From positions 18,470-82,469 of the forward strand of contig JAHZGC010000012.1 in assembly GCA_019421015.1 (NCBI GenBank): a DNA stretch of 64,000 nucleotides. The letters are read 5' to 3'. Positions within the stretch are counted from its first letter, which is position 1. Every line of letters starts with the position of its first letter. Source of the stretch: Coriobacteriaceae bacterium (GTDB taxonomy: Bacteria > Actinomycetota > Coriobacteriia > Coriobacteriales > UMGS124). The position numbers and the translations under genes are program-made. The notes below the pieces were generated by a model. It searched no databases. It saw nothing but the letters and a program-made list of their open reading frames with translations, and was not told the origin of the DNA. Positions 1 through 10,834 of the stretch are shown here, piece after piece.

Positions 1-19
1 CACGCGAGGAAAGGCCCCC

Positions 20-877
20 ATGCCCGCGTTTCCCTATAAAGCCGTCTTGAGCGACATTGACGGTACCTTGCTCGGCCCCGCTGGCGCGGTGAGCGCGCTC
101 ACGGTGCGCGCCGTAGGACGGCTTGTGCGGGGTGGTGTTCCGTTTGCTCTGGTCACAGGCCGCATGCCCGCTGGGTTGACCGGGGTTCGCGCGGCTCTCG
201 GCGTACCCGTGCCGGCGGTGTGTTATAGCGGCGCGCTCGTGCTTGATCCTCAGAACCGGATCCTCTCGAGTTCCACAATCGACTCGGCCTGGGCCGCAGG
301 GGTACTCTCCCTGGCACGCAAACGCTTCGGGAAGCTCTCCCCTTCCTATTTCTCCGGACTCGACTGGTATGTCGAGGACCCCGAGGCCCCGGCCATCCTC
401 CACGAGGGCGACATCGTGGGAGCACGACCGCAAGCGGGAAGGTTCGACGCCCTGCTCGAACGAGGCATGCCCCCCAACAAGCTATTCTTTTCATGTGCGG
501 GCAACGAGGAATTGAGCGCACCCCTGGCTGAGGAGATAACGCGCGCTTTTCCGGAGTTGACCGTCATACGTTCGGGCCGCGCTACCATGGTCGAGGTTCT
601 GCCGCCCGGCGTCGACAAGGCAACGGGGGCCCGTGCCCTCTTGGCCCATCTGCGCATAGACCCCGCCGAGACGTTGGCCTTTGGAGACGATGCCAACGAC
701 GTGCCGCTCCTTCGCCTCGTGGGCCGTGGTGTGGCGGTGGGCAACGGTACCGAGGAGGCGCGCCGCGCGGCCGATGCCGTGACGCGGGATGCCGCCCATG
801 ACGGGGTTGCCCGTTTCTTACAAGGATGCTGGTCTCAGACCAACGACCGGAAGGTTGGCACGGATGCAACGACCTAG
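20..877 (+). CDS. Cof-type HAD-family hydrolase
   Basis: A 285-residue haloacid-dehalogenase phosphatase of the Cof/YidA type. These cytosolic enzymes dephosphorylate small phosphometabolites; the substrate cannot be read from sequence. The nucleophile motif DIDGT lies near residue 12, a lysine-containing NKLFFS segment near residue 155, and the metal-binding GDDANDVPLL motif near residue 215, with the C2-type cap between them. The ATG follows a GAGGAAAGG ribosome site in the first bases of the window. The last 14 bases overlap the start of the lysozyme gene in another frame, so the two are probably cotranscribed. The family call is firm; the specificity is open. Confidence 0.9.
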   Translation: MPAFPYKAVLSDIDGTLLGPAGAVSALTVRAVGRLVRGGVPFALVTGRMPAGLTGVRAALGVPVPAVCYSGALVLDPQNRILSSSTIDSAWAAGVLSLARKRFGKLSPSYFSGLDWYVEDPEAPAILHEGDIVGARPQAGRFDALLERGMPPNKLFFSCAGNEELSAPLAEEITRAFPELTVIRSGRATMVEVLPPGVDKATGARALLAHLRIDPAETLAFGDDANDVPLLRLVGRGVAVGNGTEEARRAADAVTRDAAHDGVARFLQGCWSQTNDRKVGTDATT

Positions 878-1703
878 CGACAGGGACGTCTTGACCCGTC
901 GGGACCTTATGAGGCTCATAGGCGTTGGAGCAGCCGCTGGCGCGCTCTTGTCTCTCGGAGGATGTGGCTGCACCCCGGAGCTGCCCCCGCAGGAGGTTCC
1001 GCCTGTGGAGCCATGGACGAGCCCCTATGACTGGGACGCCCTCATGACCAACCCCGAGGGGCGCAAGTACTACTACCCCGACAACGTGCTGAGCTCACGC
1101 TTTGGCATCGACGTGTCGGACTACAACCACACAATCGACTGGGCCGCCGTTGCCAGCGACGGTGTGCAGTTCGCAATCCTGCGGGCGGGCTATCGGGGCT
1201 ACACAGAAGGGGGCCTGTTCGAAGACGAGCAGTTCGCCGCCAACCTCCAGGGCGCACGTGAGAACGGCATCTCCGTTGGAGCCTACTTTTTCTCGTCGGC
1301 GGTTTCGGCCATCGAGGCACAGGAAGAGGCCCGGTTCGTCTTGGACCTTTTGGGCGACACGCCCTTGGACTACCCGATCGTCTACGATCAGGAGCAGGTG
1401 CCCGACAGTGCCGGCCGCGCAAACACCCTTGCCAGCTCCCAGTACACGGCCAATGCCAAGGCTTTCTGCGAGGCGGTGACCGCCGCCGGTTACCAGACCA
1501 TGATCTATGGCAACAAACACCACCTAAGCCTTCTGCACCTCGACGAGCTTGCCGACTATCCCCTGTGGTATGCAGAGTACGGCGTAAGCGAACCTAGCGG
1601 CCATTTTGACTTCACGATGTGGCAGTACAGCGAAAGCGGCACGGTGAAGGGCATAGAGAACGGGGTCGACCTGAACATCTTCTTCACGCATTCAAACTCA
1701 TAG
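864..1703 (+). CDS. GH25-family lysozyme, Tat lipoprotein
   Basis: A 279-residue glycoside hydrolase family 25 muramidase expected to cut the N-acetylmuramic acid beta-1,4 bond of peptidoglycan outside the membrane. The ATG at 864 was chosen over one at 789 because it follows GGAAGG and starts directly before a signal region: TRRDLMRL twin-arginine motif at about residues 11-18, a hydrophobic stretch, then lipobox LGGC with Cys34. The catalytic region begins with FGIDVSDYN, and the acidic pair is in YPIVYDQEQV. The gene overlaps the HAD gene by 14 bp. Its TAG stop is the first three bases of a 107-bp palindromic element. Autolysin or cell-wall remodelling is the likely role (inference). Confidence 0.9.
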   Translation: MQRPSDRDVLTRRDLMRLIGVGAAAGALLSLGGCGCTPELPPQEVPPVEPWTSPYDWDALMTNPEGRKYYYPDNVLSSRFGIDVSDYNHTIDWAAVASDGVQFAILRAGYRGYTEGGLFEDEQFAANLQGARENGISVGAYFFSSAVSAIEAQEEARFVLDLLGDTPLDYPIVYDQEQVPDSAGRANTLASSQYTANAKAFCEAVTAAGYQTMIYGNKHHLSLLHLDELADYPLWYAEYGVSEPSGHFDFTMWQYSESGTVKGIENGVDLNIFFTHSNS

Positions 1704-1807
1704 GGCGTTTTGCATAAAGCCCCGCACCGCGTTGCGTCGGGGCTTATGTGCCTTAAGCACACGGCGCCCCGACGCGCTTTGTGCAGAGACTTTCTCAAAA
1801 TGCCCTA
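1701..1807. repeat. 107-bp palindromic element, copy A
   Basis: An imperfect palindrome starting TAGGGC and ending GCCCTA. Paired blocks are AAAG/CTTT, GCGTCGGGGC/GCCCCGACGC and, at the tip, GTGC/GCAC. Its first three bases are the stop of the lysozyme gene. Its last three are the reverse-complement stop of the small gene on the other strand. Same family as 31785-31888, 31889-31995 and 39705-39811. It probably acts as a bidirectional terminator or transcript-end structure (inference). Confidence 0.85.
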
Positions 1808-2047
1808 AGCAAGGTCAACGGTGTCCCAGCCGGCTTTGTCCTTCTCGTACTGGGCATCGCCGGGGATGTCCGCAGGCGCGCTGTGAGACCCTTCGGCGCG
1901 GTCGAAGTCGGCACCCCGGACATTTACCTCCTTCTCGGCCTCGGTTGTCACGACAACGCCGGGCACGGCATAAACCTCTGCGAACCCTTCGTCGGACGCC
2001 GCCTTAACCTGCGCTTCAATCTTCTGATCGATAGCATCTTGCGCCAT
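1805..2047 (-). CDS. hypothetical protein, 80 aa
   Basis: A small acidic protein with no recognised domain, signal peptide or membrane segment. It begins MAQDAIDQKIEAQVKAA and ends with GWDTVDLA. The start at 2047 follows GGACGGTGGG; a longer upstream reading has no ribosome site and would run through a palindrome. The gene lies 145 bp downstream of the 371-residue protein on the same strand, and its TAG stop is supplied by the end of the 107-bp palindromic element. It could be a small partner of that protein. Function unknown. Confidence 0.65.
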   Translation of the reverse strand: MAQDAIDQKIEAQVKAASDEGFAEVYAVPGVVVTTEAEKEVNVRGADFDRAEGSHSAPADIPGDAQYEKDKAGWDTVDLA

Positions 2048-2122
2048 GGGACCCACCGTCCTTTGCAATGGTCTGTACGCGGTCAAAGAGAGCTTCCTCC
2101 CACGACCACCCGTCCCAAAGCA

Positions 2123-2155
2123 CATACCCGCCCATGGAGACCATGGACGGGTATG
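2123..2155. promoter_or_regulatory. 33-bp near-perfect palindrome
   Basis: Two 15-base arms (CATACCCG.CCATGG and its complement, one mismatch) separated by AGA. It lies between the stop of the 371-residue gene and the start of the 80-residue gene, both on the minus strand. No T-run follows it, so it looks more like an operator or a processing hairpin than a standard terminator. Confidence 0.5.
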
Positions 2156-2192
2156 AATCGTTTTCACGAGATTCTTCGCAACGGTCAAGCCG

Positions 2193-3308
2193 TTATTCCG
2201 AAGCCGGCTCCTGCCCCTGCGCCGTTTCTTCCACAGGCTCTGCAGGTGCCGGCGAAACGATCTTCATCGGAACCTGTTCGGCAGCCCCCGCCCCGCTGGC
2301 CTGAAGATGGACCTCGACCTCCATATCGTGGTCGGTCAGATCGACGCTCTCGTTGTAAGCGCGGCGGCTTGGAGCCGTCACCTTAAGGGAGAAGGTGCCC
2401 TTAGTGGTGCCGAGGGTCGCGACGCCATCGGCGTTGGTGCTGGCAAACTGTGCCTTGCCGGTGCCGTCCGCCGGCTTGAGCTCCACGCGCGCGCTGCGCT
2501 GGGGCTTCTCGGTCTTGTCGTCGATGACGGTGATTTTGAAGTTGCGCTCCGGTGGAACACGCGCCACGAAGGAGAACTTGTGCTTCGCCTCCTCATGCGG
2601 GGACGCCAGGCCCTCGGGTGCGACGCGCGCTTCCCAGCGATGTAACTTGGCCTCCATGGGCGCCGTGGCGGTGAGCTTGTCCCACCACAGGGTGTTTCGG
2701 GGCGCCTCGGGCTCATGGAGAACGCCTGAGGCGACGAGCTCGTTGTCCTCGTTGTAGATCTCGACGCGCTGGCCCTCCAGAGCACACCCGCTCGAACAGC
2801 TGGCCCCGACACAGACCTCGATCGGCTGGCCAACCCACACCGGGGCCGTCACGCCCCAGGTGGAGACGGCCACATGGTGGGGTTCCACCGTAAAGACCAC
2901 CAGCAGGTCGCGCTCCTCATGCGGGTTTTTGAAGGCGGGGCCGCCGTCGTCGGGCAGCGGCAGCTCGCGCGGCTCGTAGTGGATGACGTATTCGTACTCG
3001 CCGGGCTCGGACGGCATGGTGAGGCGCATGGCCTCGCTCACGGCAAGCTCGCCCTCTTGGGTTGCAAAGGTCGTGCGGGCCACCTCGTCGCCGGCGATGG
3101 TCGAAAGCGTGATGGTGTCGCCTACGAGGTCGCAGCCGCTCTGGCAGGCCCCGAACAAGACCAGGGAGGCAGAGTCGCCCACAAAGAGCTTTTCGGGGAT
3201 ACCGTCGATGTCAAAGGCCACGTCGTGGCCCTCGCCCTTGAAGTTGGCAGGAATCTTTTCTTCCTTGAGACCGGTGCGGTCCACGTCGCCTTGGTGCTTG
3301 TCGGCCAT
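2193..3308 (-). CDS. hypothetical protein with duplicated Cys-x-Ser-Gly-Cys Ig-like units
   Basis: A 371-residue protein I do not recognise. Start 3308 follows AAGGAGG. There is no signal peptide or membrane segment, so it appears cytosolic. Two beta-rich units repeat with a period of about 116 residues. Each has GHDV or HHVAV, then a CQSGC (residues 55-59) or CSSGC (171-175) motif followed by a conserved L-x-G-x-x-[IV] strand. A third region (about residues 250-340) resembles a carboxypeptidase-regulatory or Ig-like beta fold: FKITVIDD, then TNADGVATL. The tail is Pro/Glu/Ala-rich. The paired cysteines could bind metal or form disulfides (inference). The 80-residue gene follows it. Confidence 0.7.
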   Translation of the reverse strand: MADKHQGDVDRTGLKEEKIPANFKGEGHDVAFDIDGIPEKLFVGDSASLVLFGACQSGCDLVGDTITLSTIAGDEVARTTFATQEGELAVSEAMRLTMPSEPGEYEYVIHYEPRELPLPDDGGPAFKNPHEERDLLVVFTVEPHHVAVSTWGVTAPVWVGQPIEVCVGASCSSGCALEGQRVEIYNEDNELVASGVLHEPEAPRNTLWWDKLTATAPMEAKLHRWEARVAPEGLASPHEEAKHKFSFVARVPPERNFKITVIDDKTEKPQRSARVELKPADGTGKAQFASTNADGVATLGTTKGTFSLKVTAPSRRAYNESVDLTDHDMEVEVHLQASGAGAAEQVPMKIVSPAPAEPVEETAQGQEPASE

Positions 3309-3395
3309 AGTCTGGAGCCTCCTTGGGTGCTCGAACGCTGCCGCGCATGAAGCGCGGGCCGATACGTTTCTATAGGATAGCAGGGTAGCGCAGTT

Positions 3396-3428
3396 TAGGG
3401 CGAGATATGCAGGATTGTTCAAGATGCC

Positions 3429-3431
<3 letters not shown>
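3396..3431. repeat. possible shortened copy of the palindromic element
   Basis: This stretch starts TAGGGC and ends TTCAAGATGCCTTA. It matches both termini of the 107-bp palindromes but lacks the central stem. Its last three bases are the ligA stop codon read on the minus strand, as in the full copies. A chance match is possible. Confidence 0.35.
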
Positions 3432-5585
<2,154 letters not shown>

Positions 5586-5642
5586 TTATTCTAGCGCCTC
5601 AAAACAAAAGCGAACAGATATTCCCTTAATTTGACGGAGCCT

Positions 5643-6659
5643 CTACATACGCGGCTTAACGGGAGGCACCACGGGCGTGGCGTCCGAGGCGCCGACGGGC
5701 CCCATGGCTGGTTCGGGCCCTGCTGAGGCACCGGGCGCCCCCTTAGGGGCCATCATGGGCTTCTGAAGAGCGCTCGGGACAGGCGCGGGGACGGTGGCCC
5801 CGACAGCCTGGCGAGCCGTAAGCCGGGCAGCCGCCGCCTGCCCCGCCGTGACCTCGGGGCCCACAAACGAAAAGTAGCGTTTGCCAGCCAAAGCGCGCGA
5901 GAGAACGTCGGCCACGTTTTCGAGCGGGATGCCGGGCTTGGCAAAGAAGTCGATCTCGCCCTGAAGCCCAAAGGGGGTAAAGGTGGAATAGAGCACTGTG
6001 GTTTTGAGGTCGCTGCGCAGGTACTGGAGCCCCGCCTTCTCAACCGTGGCCACAAGGTCGTCGGCGACGGCGTCGGGGTCGTTGCCCGGTGCCATGGTGA
6101 AGGGAATGGCCCCCATGGACTCCACGTCCACCGGTATTTTAGTGAGGGCCGAGGTGTCGAGCAGTGAGTTCGGGATGACCACATGCTCGTTGTCACGGTC
6201 CTCGACGATGGTATGGCGCATGGTGACGTCGACCACGGTGCCCGTGATGCCGTCGATGGTGATATAGTCCCCCGGCACCAAGGTCTTGGTGGCCATCAGG
6301 ATGATGCCGCTGAACACGTTGGCTATGGAGTCCTTAAGACCAAGCGAGAGTACAAGCGACCCCACGCCCAGGCCTGCGACCAAACCCGTGGGATTGATAC
6401 CAAAAACCGGCTCAAGGATGCAGAGCAGGGCGATAACCCAGATCAAGGCGCGCACTATACCCACGATGATGGTGGCGCTCGGCAGGTCTTCCATGTTCTT
6501 GAGCGCCTTGCGCGTGATCTTTGCCGCAACACGCTGGAGCACATAGGCGATGGCAAAGACCCCGATAAAGATAAGCACCTTTACGGCGATGGTCTTGACG
6601 TCGGTGTCGAACACCTTAGTGCCCATGAGCGTTGAAAAGTTGTTGGCGAAGTCCTCCAC
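5643..6659 (-). CDS. MscS-family mechanosensitive channel (first copy)
   Basis: A 338-residue small-conductance mechanosensitive channel protein, expected to release solutes on hypo-osmotic shock. The hydrophobic N-terminal helices are followed by the pore helix region (GLVAGLGVGSLVLSLGLKDSIANVFSGI) in fragments typical of MscS, then the beta domain (GDYITIDGITGTVVDVTMRHT). The start is GTG at 6659 after AGAGGGGG. The C-terminal 60 residues are Pro/Ala-rich and look disordered. It follows a second MscS gene by about 100 bp. The two share the ATIIV, GINPTG/GVDPAG and HVVIPNS segments, suggesting a tandem duplication. Confidence 0.93.
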   Translation of the reverse strand: MEDFANNFSTLMGTKVFDTDVKTIAVKVLIFIGVFAIAYVLQRVAAKITRKALKNMEDLPSATIIVGIVRALIWVIALLCILEPVFGINPTGLVAGLGVGSLVLSLGLKDSIANVFSGIILMATKTLVPGDYITIDGITGTVVDVTMRHTIVEDRDNEHVVIPNSLLDTSALTKIPVDVESMGAIPFTMAPGNDPDAVADDLVATVEKAGLQYLRSDLKTTVLYSTFTPFGLQGEIDFFAKPGIPLENVADVLSRALAGKRYFSFVGPEVTAGQAAAARLTARQAVGATVPAPVPSALQKPMMAPKGAPGASAGPEPAMGPVGASDATPVVPPVKPRM

Positions 6660-6762
6660 GGCGACCCCCTCTTACCCGCATGCGTTGTGGGGTTGATACC
6701 GCGTGGCCCGTCGGGAGATTCACCAACGTTGCAGACACCACGAAAGAGGTAGGCGAAGGCGG

Positions 6763-7572
6763 TTAAGAGACGTCCTCGCGACCCATCAGAGCGCTCGCAC
6801 CTTTAAGGGAGAAGTAGTCTTTGCAGGCGATGGAACGCACCAGGACGTTGCGTACGCCGGCAAAGGGCACCCCCTCCCGCGCGTAAAAGAAGATCTGTCC
6901 TTTTACCCCGTAGGGAGTGATGCTGTCGAACATGACCTGGGGGTCCATATCGGGCCGCAGCGCGTCTTTGCCCGCAAGCTTGACCGTGGCAATGATGTCG
7001 CGGGCGACGGCGTCGGGGTCGCTGCCAGCCTCCATGGTGAACTCGATAACGCCCCGGGACTCGCTTGCCGCAGGCAGGCGCTGAACCGAGCTGGTGTTGA
7101 GAACGGAGTTGGGGATGACCACATGCTCCTCGAGGCGGTTCTCGACCACCGTATGGCGCAGGGTTATGTCGACCACAGTCCCGGTGACGCCCGCAACGGT
7201 CACAAAGTCCCCAGGCTGCACGACCTTCCCCACCATGAGGGCTATACCGCCAAAGATGTTGCTGATGGTGTCCTTAAGGCCCAGGGAAATGCCTATGGAG
7301 ACGACTCCCAGAGCAGCCACAAAACCCGCCGGGTCAACCCCGAAGACCGGCTGCAAAACGCAGAGGAACGCCACGACCCAAACGATTATGCGCACGCAGT
7401 TGACTATGATGGTGGCGCTGGGAAGCCCCTCTATGGAATGCAGCACCCGATGGCACAGGCGCACCAAAAGGTGCTGTGCCACGAACGCCGCCGCAAGCAC
7501 CATAAGGAAAAACGCGGCCTTGATGATAAAGATCTCGGGATCCATGTTGATAAGCGGTATGGCGTTCTCCAT
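6763..7572 (-). CDS. MscS-family mechanosensitive channel (second copy)
   Basis: A 269-residue MscS paralogue of the downstream gene without its Pro/Ala-rich tail. The pore region reads LGVVSIGISLGLKDTI and the beta domain GDFVTVAGVTGTVVDIT. The ATG at 7572 was chosen because the open frame further upstream runs into a tRNA gene. A weak AAAGGA lies 11 bases before it; an internal ATG at 7545 has no ribosome site. A terminator at 7672-7701 separates it from the tRNA-Ala gene, so it has its own promoter somewhere in 7573-7671. Confidence 0.9.
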   Translation of the reverse strand: MENAIPLINMDPEIFIIKAAFFLMVLAAAFVAQHLLVRLCHRVLHSIEGLPSATIIVNCVRIIVWVVAFLCVLQPVFGVDPAGFVAALGVVSIGISLGLKDTISNIFGGIALMVGKVVQPGDFVTVAGVTGTVVDITLRHTVVENRLEEHVVIPNSVLNTSSVQRLPAASESRGVIEFTMEAGSDPDAVARDIIATVKLAGKDALRPDMDPQVMFDSITPYGVKGQIFFYAREGVPFAGVRNVLVRSIACKDYFSLKGASALMGREDVS

Positions 7573-7671
7573 GAGAAGGGGGGTCCTTTCGCTGGAAGGG
7601 GCGAAAGGGAATTGTATTCCTCCTGGAATCACCCTTTGTGCAGGTAAGAAATGTTCTGCAAAATATAGAAA

Positions 7672-7701
7672 CAAAAAAGCCGGACAAAAAATGTCCGGCT
7701 T
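7672..7701 (-). terminator. terminator after tRNA-Ala(GGC)
   Basis: Stem AGCCGGAC/GTCCGGCT with an A/T loop. On the minus strand it is followed by a run of Ts, ten bases past the 3' end of the tRNA-Ala gene. Confidence 0.85.
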
Positions 7702-7711
7702 CAATCTCCAA

Positions 7712-7787
<76 letters not shown>

Positions 7788-7949
7788 GTGCCTGTGGCAC
7801 AAAGAGAAATATAGCATAGGATTTCTGTCTGAGCTAGAACTAAGCTCAATCCATCTATATATGCAAGTACTCTCCACAACTAATCGAAATGTCCCGAGAA
7901 TACCGCTCAGAACCAAAGACTGCCCTGACCTCCGTCTAACAAGGGACCA

Positions 7950-7980
7950 AACAAAAACAGGGCCTCCGAAGAGGCCCTGC
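7950..7980 (-). terminator. terminator of tRNA cassette 1
   Basis: Hairpin CAGGGCCTC-TTCG-GAGGCCCTG followed by TTTTTG on the minus strand, just past tRNA-Val. Confidence 0.9.
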
Positions 7981-7991
7981 CGTCAATGCGA

Positions 7992-8066
7992 TGGTGGGCG
8001 ATGCAGGATTTGAACCTGCGGCCCCATCCGTGTGAAGGATGTGCTCTACCCCTGAGCCAATCGCCC
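7992..8066 (-). tRNA. tRNA-Val(CAC), copy 1
   Basis: 75-nt cloverleaf with encoded CCA. Acceptor GGGCGAT pairs with ATCGCCC. The anticodon stem CATCC/GGATG encloses TTCACAC, giving anticodon CAC. It lies 8 bases after tRNA-Ala in the same transcript. Confidence 0.95.
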
Positions 8067-8074
8067 GTCTGCGA

Positions 8075-8150
<76 letters not shown>

Positions 8151-8295
8151 GTGCTCGCAGCACAAGGTACAATATACCACAGGAAACCCAAGCTGCCCCA
8201 ATATGAAAACGGAACTATATCCACCCTTTAGCAATTCTCCATATTTGGAATATCATTCTAGGGAGACACGCTCAGGAGAGGTGTATACAGGCAAA

Positions 8296-8326
8296 CAAAA
8301 AAACAGGGCCTCCGAAGAGGCCCTGC
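8296..8326 (-). terminator. terminator of tRNA cassette 2
   Basis: Same hairpin as 7958-7979, with a seven-T run on the minus strand. Confidence 0.9.
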
Positions 8327-8337
8327 CGTCAATGCGA

Positions 8338-8412
8338 TGGTGGGCGATGCAGGATTTGAACCTGCGGCCCCATCCGTGTGAAGGATGTGCTCTACCCCTG
8401 AGCCAATCGCCC
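8338..8412 (-). tRNA. tRNA-Val(CAC), copy 2
   Basis: Same 75-nt sequence as 7992-8066. Confidence 0.95.
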
Positions 8413-8420
8413 GTCTGCGA

Positions 8421-8496
<76 letters not shown>

Positions 8497-8594
8497 GTGC
8501 TCGCAGTGCGCGGAATACCTTACCACAAGCCCCCGGCAGTGCAAGGGTCAAAAACCGGGAACCTCCCAATCGGGAACTTCTCCACAATCGTCCG

Positions 8595-9953
8595 TCATCG
8601 CTGGGCGTCAGGCCGCCCGTCGGCGTCAGAGAGATTGCCGGCCGGAATCGCGGCGTCGGGAACCTCGAGTTCGGCAAAGGTCGCCTTCCCAGGCTCCACG
8701 AGCGTGCCGCGCGCCTTGCCAATCGCTTTGAGGCCATGATAGAGCACGAGGCAGGCGATGGAACCGATGGCGATGCCGTTAAAGGTGACGTTGCCGGCCG
8801 AGAAGGTAAAGTCGGCGATGCCCACCACCATGGGGATGGCCGCCGTCATAAGGTTCACGTTGTCGGAGAAGTCCACGTGGTTCTCAACCCAAATACGCAC
8901 GCCGAGCATGCCGATCATACCGTAAAGCAGCGTGCAGGCACCCCCAAGGACACCGACCGGAATGGAGTTGATGAGCGCGCCGAACTTAGGGCACAGCGAG
9001 AGCAACAGGGCGAATAGTGCGGCAAACCAGTAGGCCGCGGTGGAATAGACCCGCGTGGCCGCCATGACGCCTATGTTCTCCGCATAGGTGGTGGTGCCGC
9101 AGCCGCCACCGAAGCCCGCAAGCGCCGTGCCGAGGCCGTCGGCAAACAGCGCGCTTCCTATCTGGCCGTCATAGTTGCGCCCGGTCATGGTGGCCACCGA
9201 CTTGACGTGGCCGATGTTCTCGGCAATCAGCACGAGGATAACGGGGATGAACATGCCGAGCACCGACCAGTCGACCACCGGCGTCCTGAAGTCGGGCAGG
9301 CCAAACCATGCGGCCGCCTCGATGGCGGCGAAGTCTACTTCGCCCATGAAGCAGGCAAAGACATAGCCCACCGCCACGCCGACCAAGATGTTGAGACGGC
9401 CCAGCATGCCCTTGAAGAAGATGCCCGTGAAGACGATCGCAAGCAACGTGACGAGCGCCGTCCAGGGAGCAGCCACAAAGTTGTTCCAGGCAGCCGGCGC
9501 AAGGTTGAAGCCGATGATAGCCACGATGGCACCGGTCACCACGGGCGGCATGATGATGTCGATCCACTTGGCACCGGCAAAGTGGACGATCGCACCCACA
9601 AGCGCAAGCGAGAGGCCGGCGCACATGATACCGAAGCTGGCGACGCCCATATCCCCCGTGGCCGCCGTGGCGGCGAGCACCGGAGCTATGAAGCCAAAGG
9701 AAGAACCCAGGTAGCTGGGAAGCCGGTTCTTATTGATCAAAAGGAACAGCGCGGTCGAAAGGGCCGTGAAGAACAGGGTCGTAGCAGGGTCGAACCCCGT
9801 GAGGATCGGTACCAGAAACGTCGCCCCGAACATCGCAATCACATGTTGGGCTCCTATGCCTGCCGTACGACCCCAGCTCAGGCGCTCCTGAGGCTCCACC
9901 ACCTCGCCCGGCTTGAGATGCTTGCCGTCGCCGTGCAGCTTCCACAATGCCAT
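8595..9953 (-). CDS. uracil/xanthine permease, NCS2 family (UraA-like)
   Basis: A 452-residue membrane protein of the nucleobase-cation symporter-2 family, most like UraA uracil:proton symporters. Visible family marks are QHVIAMFGATFLVP near the start and the two substrate-site glutamates in AENIGHV and TTYAENIGV. About 14 hydrophobic segments are expected. Start 9953 follows AAGGGGAG; the longer open frame runs back through the glnQ-type terminator. It stands alone between the tRNA cluster and the amino-acid transporter. No PyrR-type leader is evident in the short upstream gap. Uracil is the best guess; xanthine or uric acid cannot be excluded. Confidence 0.92.
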   Translation of the reverse strand: MALWKLHGDGKHLKPGEVVEPQERLSWGRTAGIGAQHVIAMFGATFLVPILTGFDPATTLFFTALSTALFLLINKNRLPSYLGSSFGFIAPVLAATAATGDMGVASFGIMCAGLSLALVGAIVHFAGAKWIDIIMPPVVTGAIVAIIGFNLAPAAWNNFVAAPWTALVTLLAIVFTGIFFKGMLGRLNILVGVAVGYVFACFMGEVDFAAIEAAAWFGLPDFRTPVVDWSVLGMFIPVILVLIAENIGHVKSVATMTGRNYDGQIGSALFADGLGTALAGFGGGCGTTTYAENIGVMAATRVYSTAAYWFAALFALLLSLCPKFGALINSIPVGVLGGACTLLYGMIGMLGVRIWVENHVDFSDNVNLMTAAIPMVVGIADFTFSAGNVTFNGIAIGSIACLVLYHGLKAIGKARGTLVEPGKATFAELEVPDAAIPAGNLSDADGRPDAQR

Positions 9954-10014
9954 GACCCGTCTCTCCCCTTCTCTTTGGCACCCCCTTTGGATGCCCTGGA
10001 CGAGAATACAAAAT

Positions 10015-10050
10015 AACCCGCCGCCCTGCATGGACGACGGGTTGTTTTTT
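10015..10050 (-). terminator. terminator of the amino-acid ABC operon
   Basis: Stem AACCCG.CG/CG.CGGGTT followed on the minus strand by TTATTTTGTATT. It lies 22 bases past the ATPase stop. The plus-strand side also carries GTTTTTT. Confidence 0.75.
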
Positions 10051-10072
10051 GCCAATGGCCGCTCGAAACACC

Positions 10073-10834
10073 TTAGCTGATATGCCCCAAGAAGTCCTTG
10101 GTACGGTCAGACTGAGGGTGGTCAAAGACGTCCTCGGGGGTGCCCTGCTCCACGATATAGCCCCCGTCCATGAACACGACGCGGTCGGCCACGTCGCGGG
10201 CAAAGCCCATCTCATGGGTCACGACCATCATGGTCATGCCGTTCTGGGCAAGCTCGCGCATGACGTCGAGGACGCCGCGCACCAGCTCGGGGTCGAGCGC
10301 GCTCGTAGCCTCGTCGAACAGCATGACGTGGGGATCCATGGCAAGGGCGCGGGCGATGGCCACGCGCTGCTGTTGGCCGCCCGAGAGCTGGGAGGGAAGG
10401 TAGTCGGCCCTATCGGCCAGACCGACCTTGGACAGCTGCTCCATAGCCACCGCCTCGGCCTCCTCCTTGGAGCGCTTGAGCACTTTGCGCTGGGCGAGCA
10501 TGACGTTCTTCTTTGCGGTCAAATGCGGGAAGAGGTTGAACGACTGGAACACCATGCCCACATGCTCGCGCACCTTGTTGATGTTGGTCTTGGGCGAGGT
10601 TATCTCGGTGTCCTCGAACCAGATGCGGCCGGAGGTAGGTGTTTCGAGCAGGTTGACACAGCGCAGCATCGTAGACTTTCCCGAACCCGACGGGCCCAGG
10701 ACAACCACCACCTCGCCGCGCCCCACCTCGAGGTCTATCCCTTTGAGGACCTCGGTCTTACCGTAGCTCTTATGCAGGTCCTCAATGCGCACCACGGCCT
10801 GCTTTGCCTGGCTCATGCCCGTATCTCCCGTCAT
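10073..10834 (-). CDS. glnQ: amino-acid ABC transporter ATP-binding protein (GlnQ-like)
   Basis: A 253-residue ATPase of the polar amino-acid uptake family, energising the permease encoded just upstream. Walker [10 protein letters not shown], signature [15 protein letters not shown], Walker [13 protein letters not shown] and the switch histidine in VVTHEMGFA are all intact. The ATG at 10834 overlaps the permease TGA by four bases and follows GGGAGG. A second ATG six codons in also has a ribosome site, so the N-terminus is slightly uncertain. A terminator follows. Confidence 0.94.
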   Translation of the reverse strand: MTGDTGMSQAKQAVVRIEDLHKSYGKTEVLKGIDLEVGRGEVVVVLGPSGSGKSTMLRCVNLLETPTSGRIWFEDTEITSPKTNINKVREHVGMVFQSFNLFPHLTAKKNVMLAQRKVLKRSKEEAEAVAMEQLSKVGLADRADYLPSQLSGGQQQRVAIARALAMDPHVMLFDEATSALDPELVRGVLDVMRELAQNGMTMMVVTHEMGFARDVADRVVFMDGGYIVEQGTPEDVFDHPQSDRTKDFLGHIS

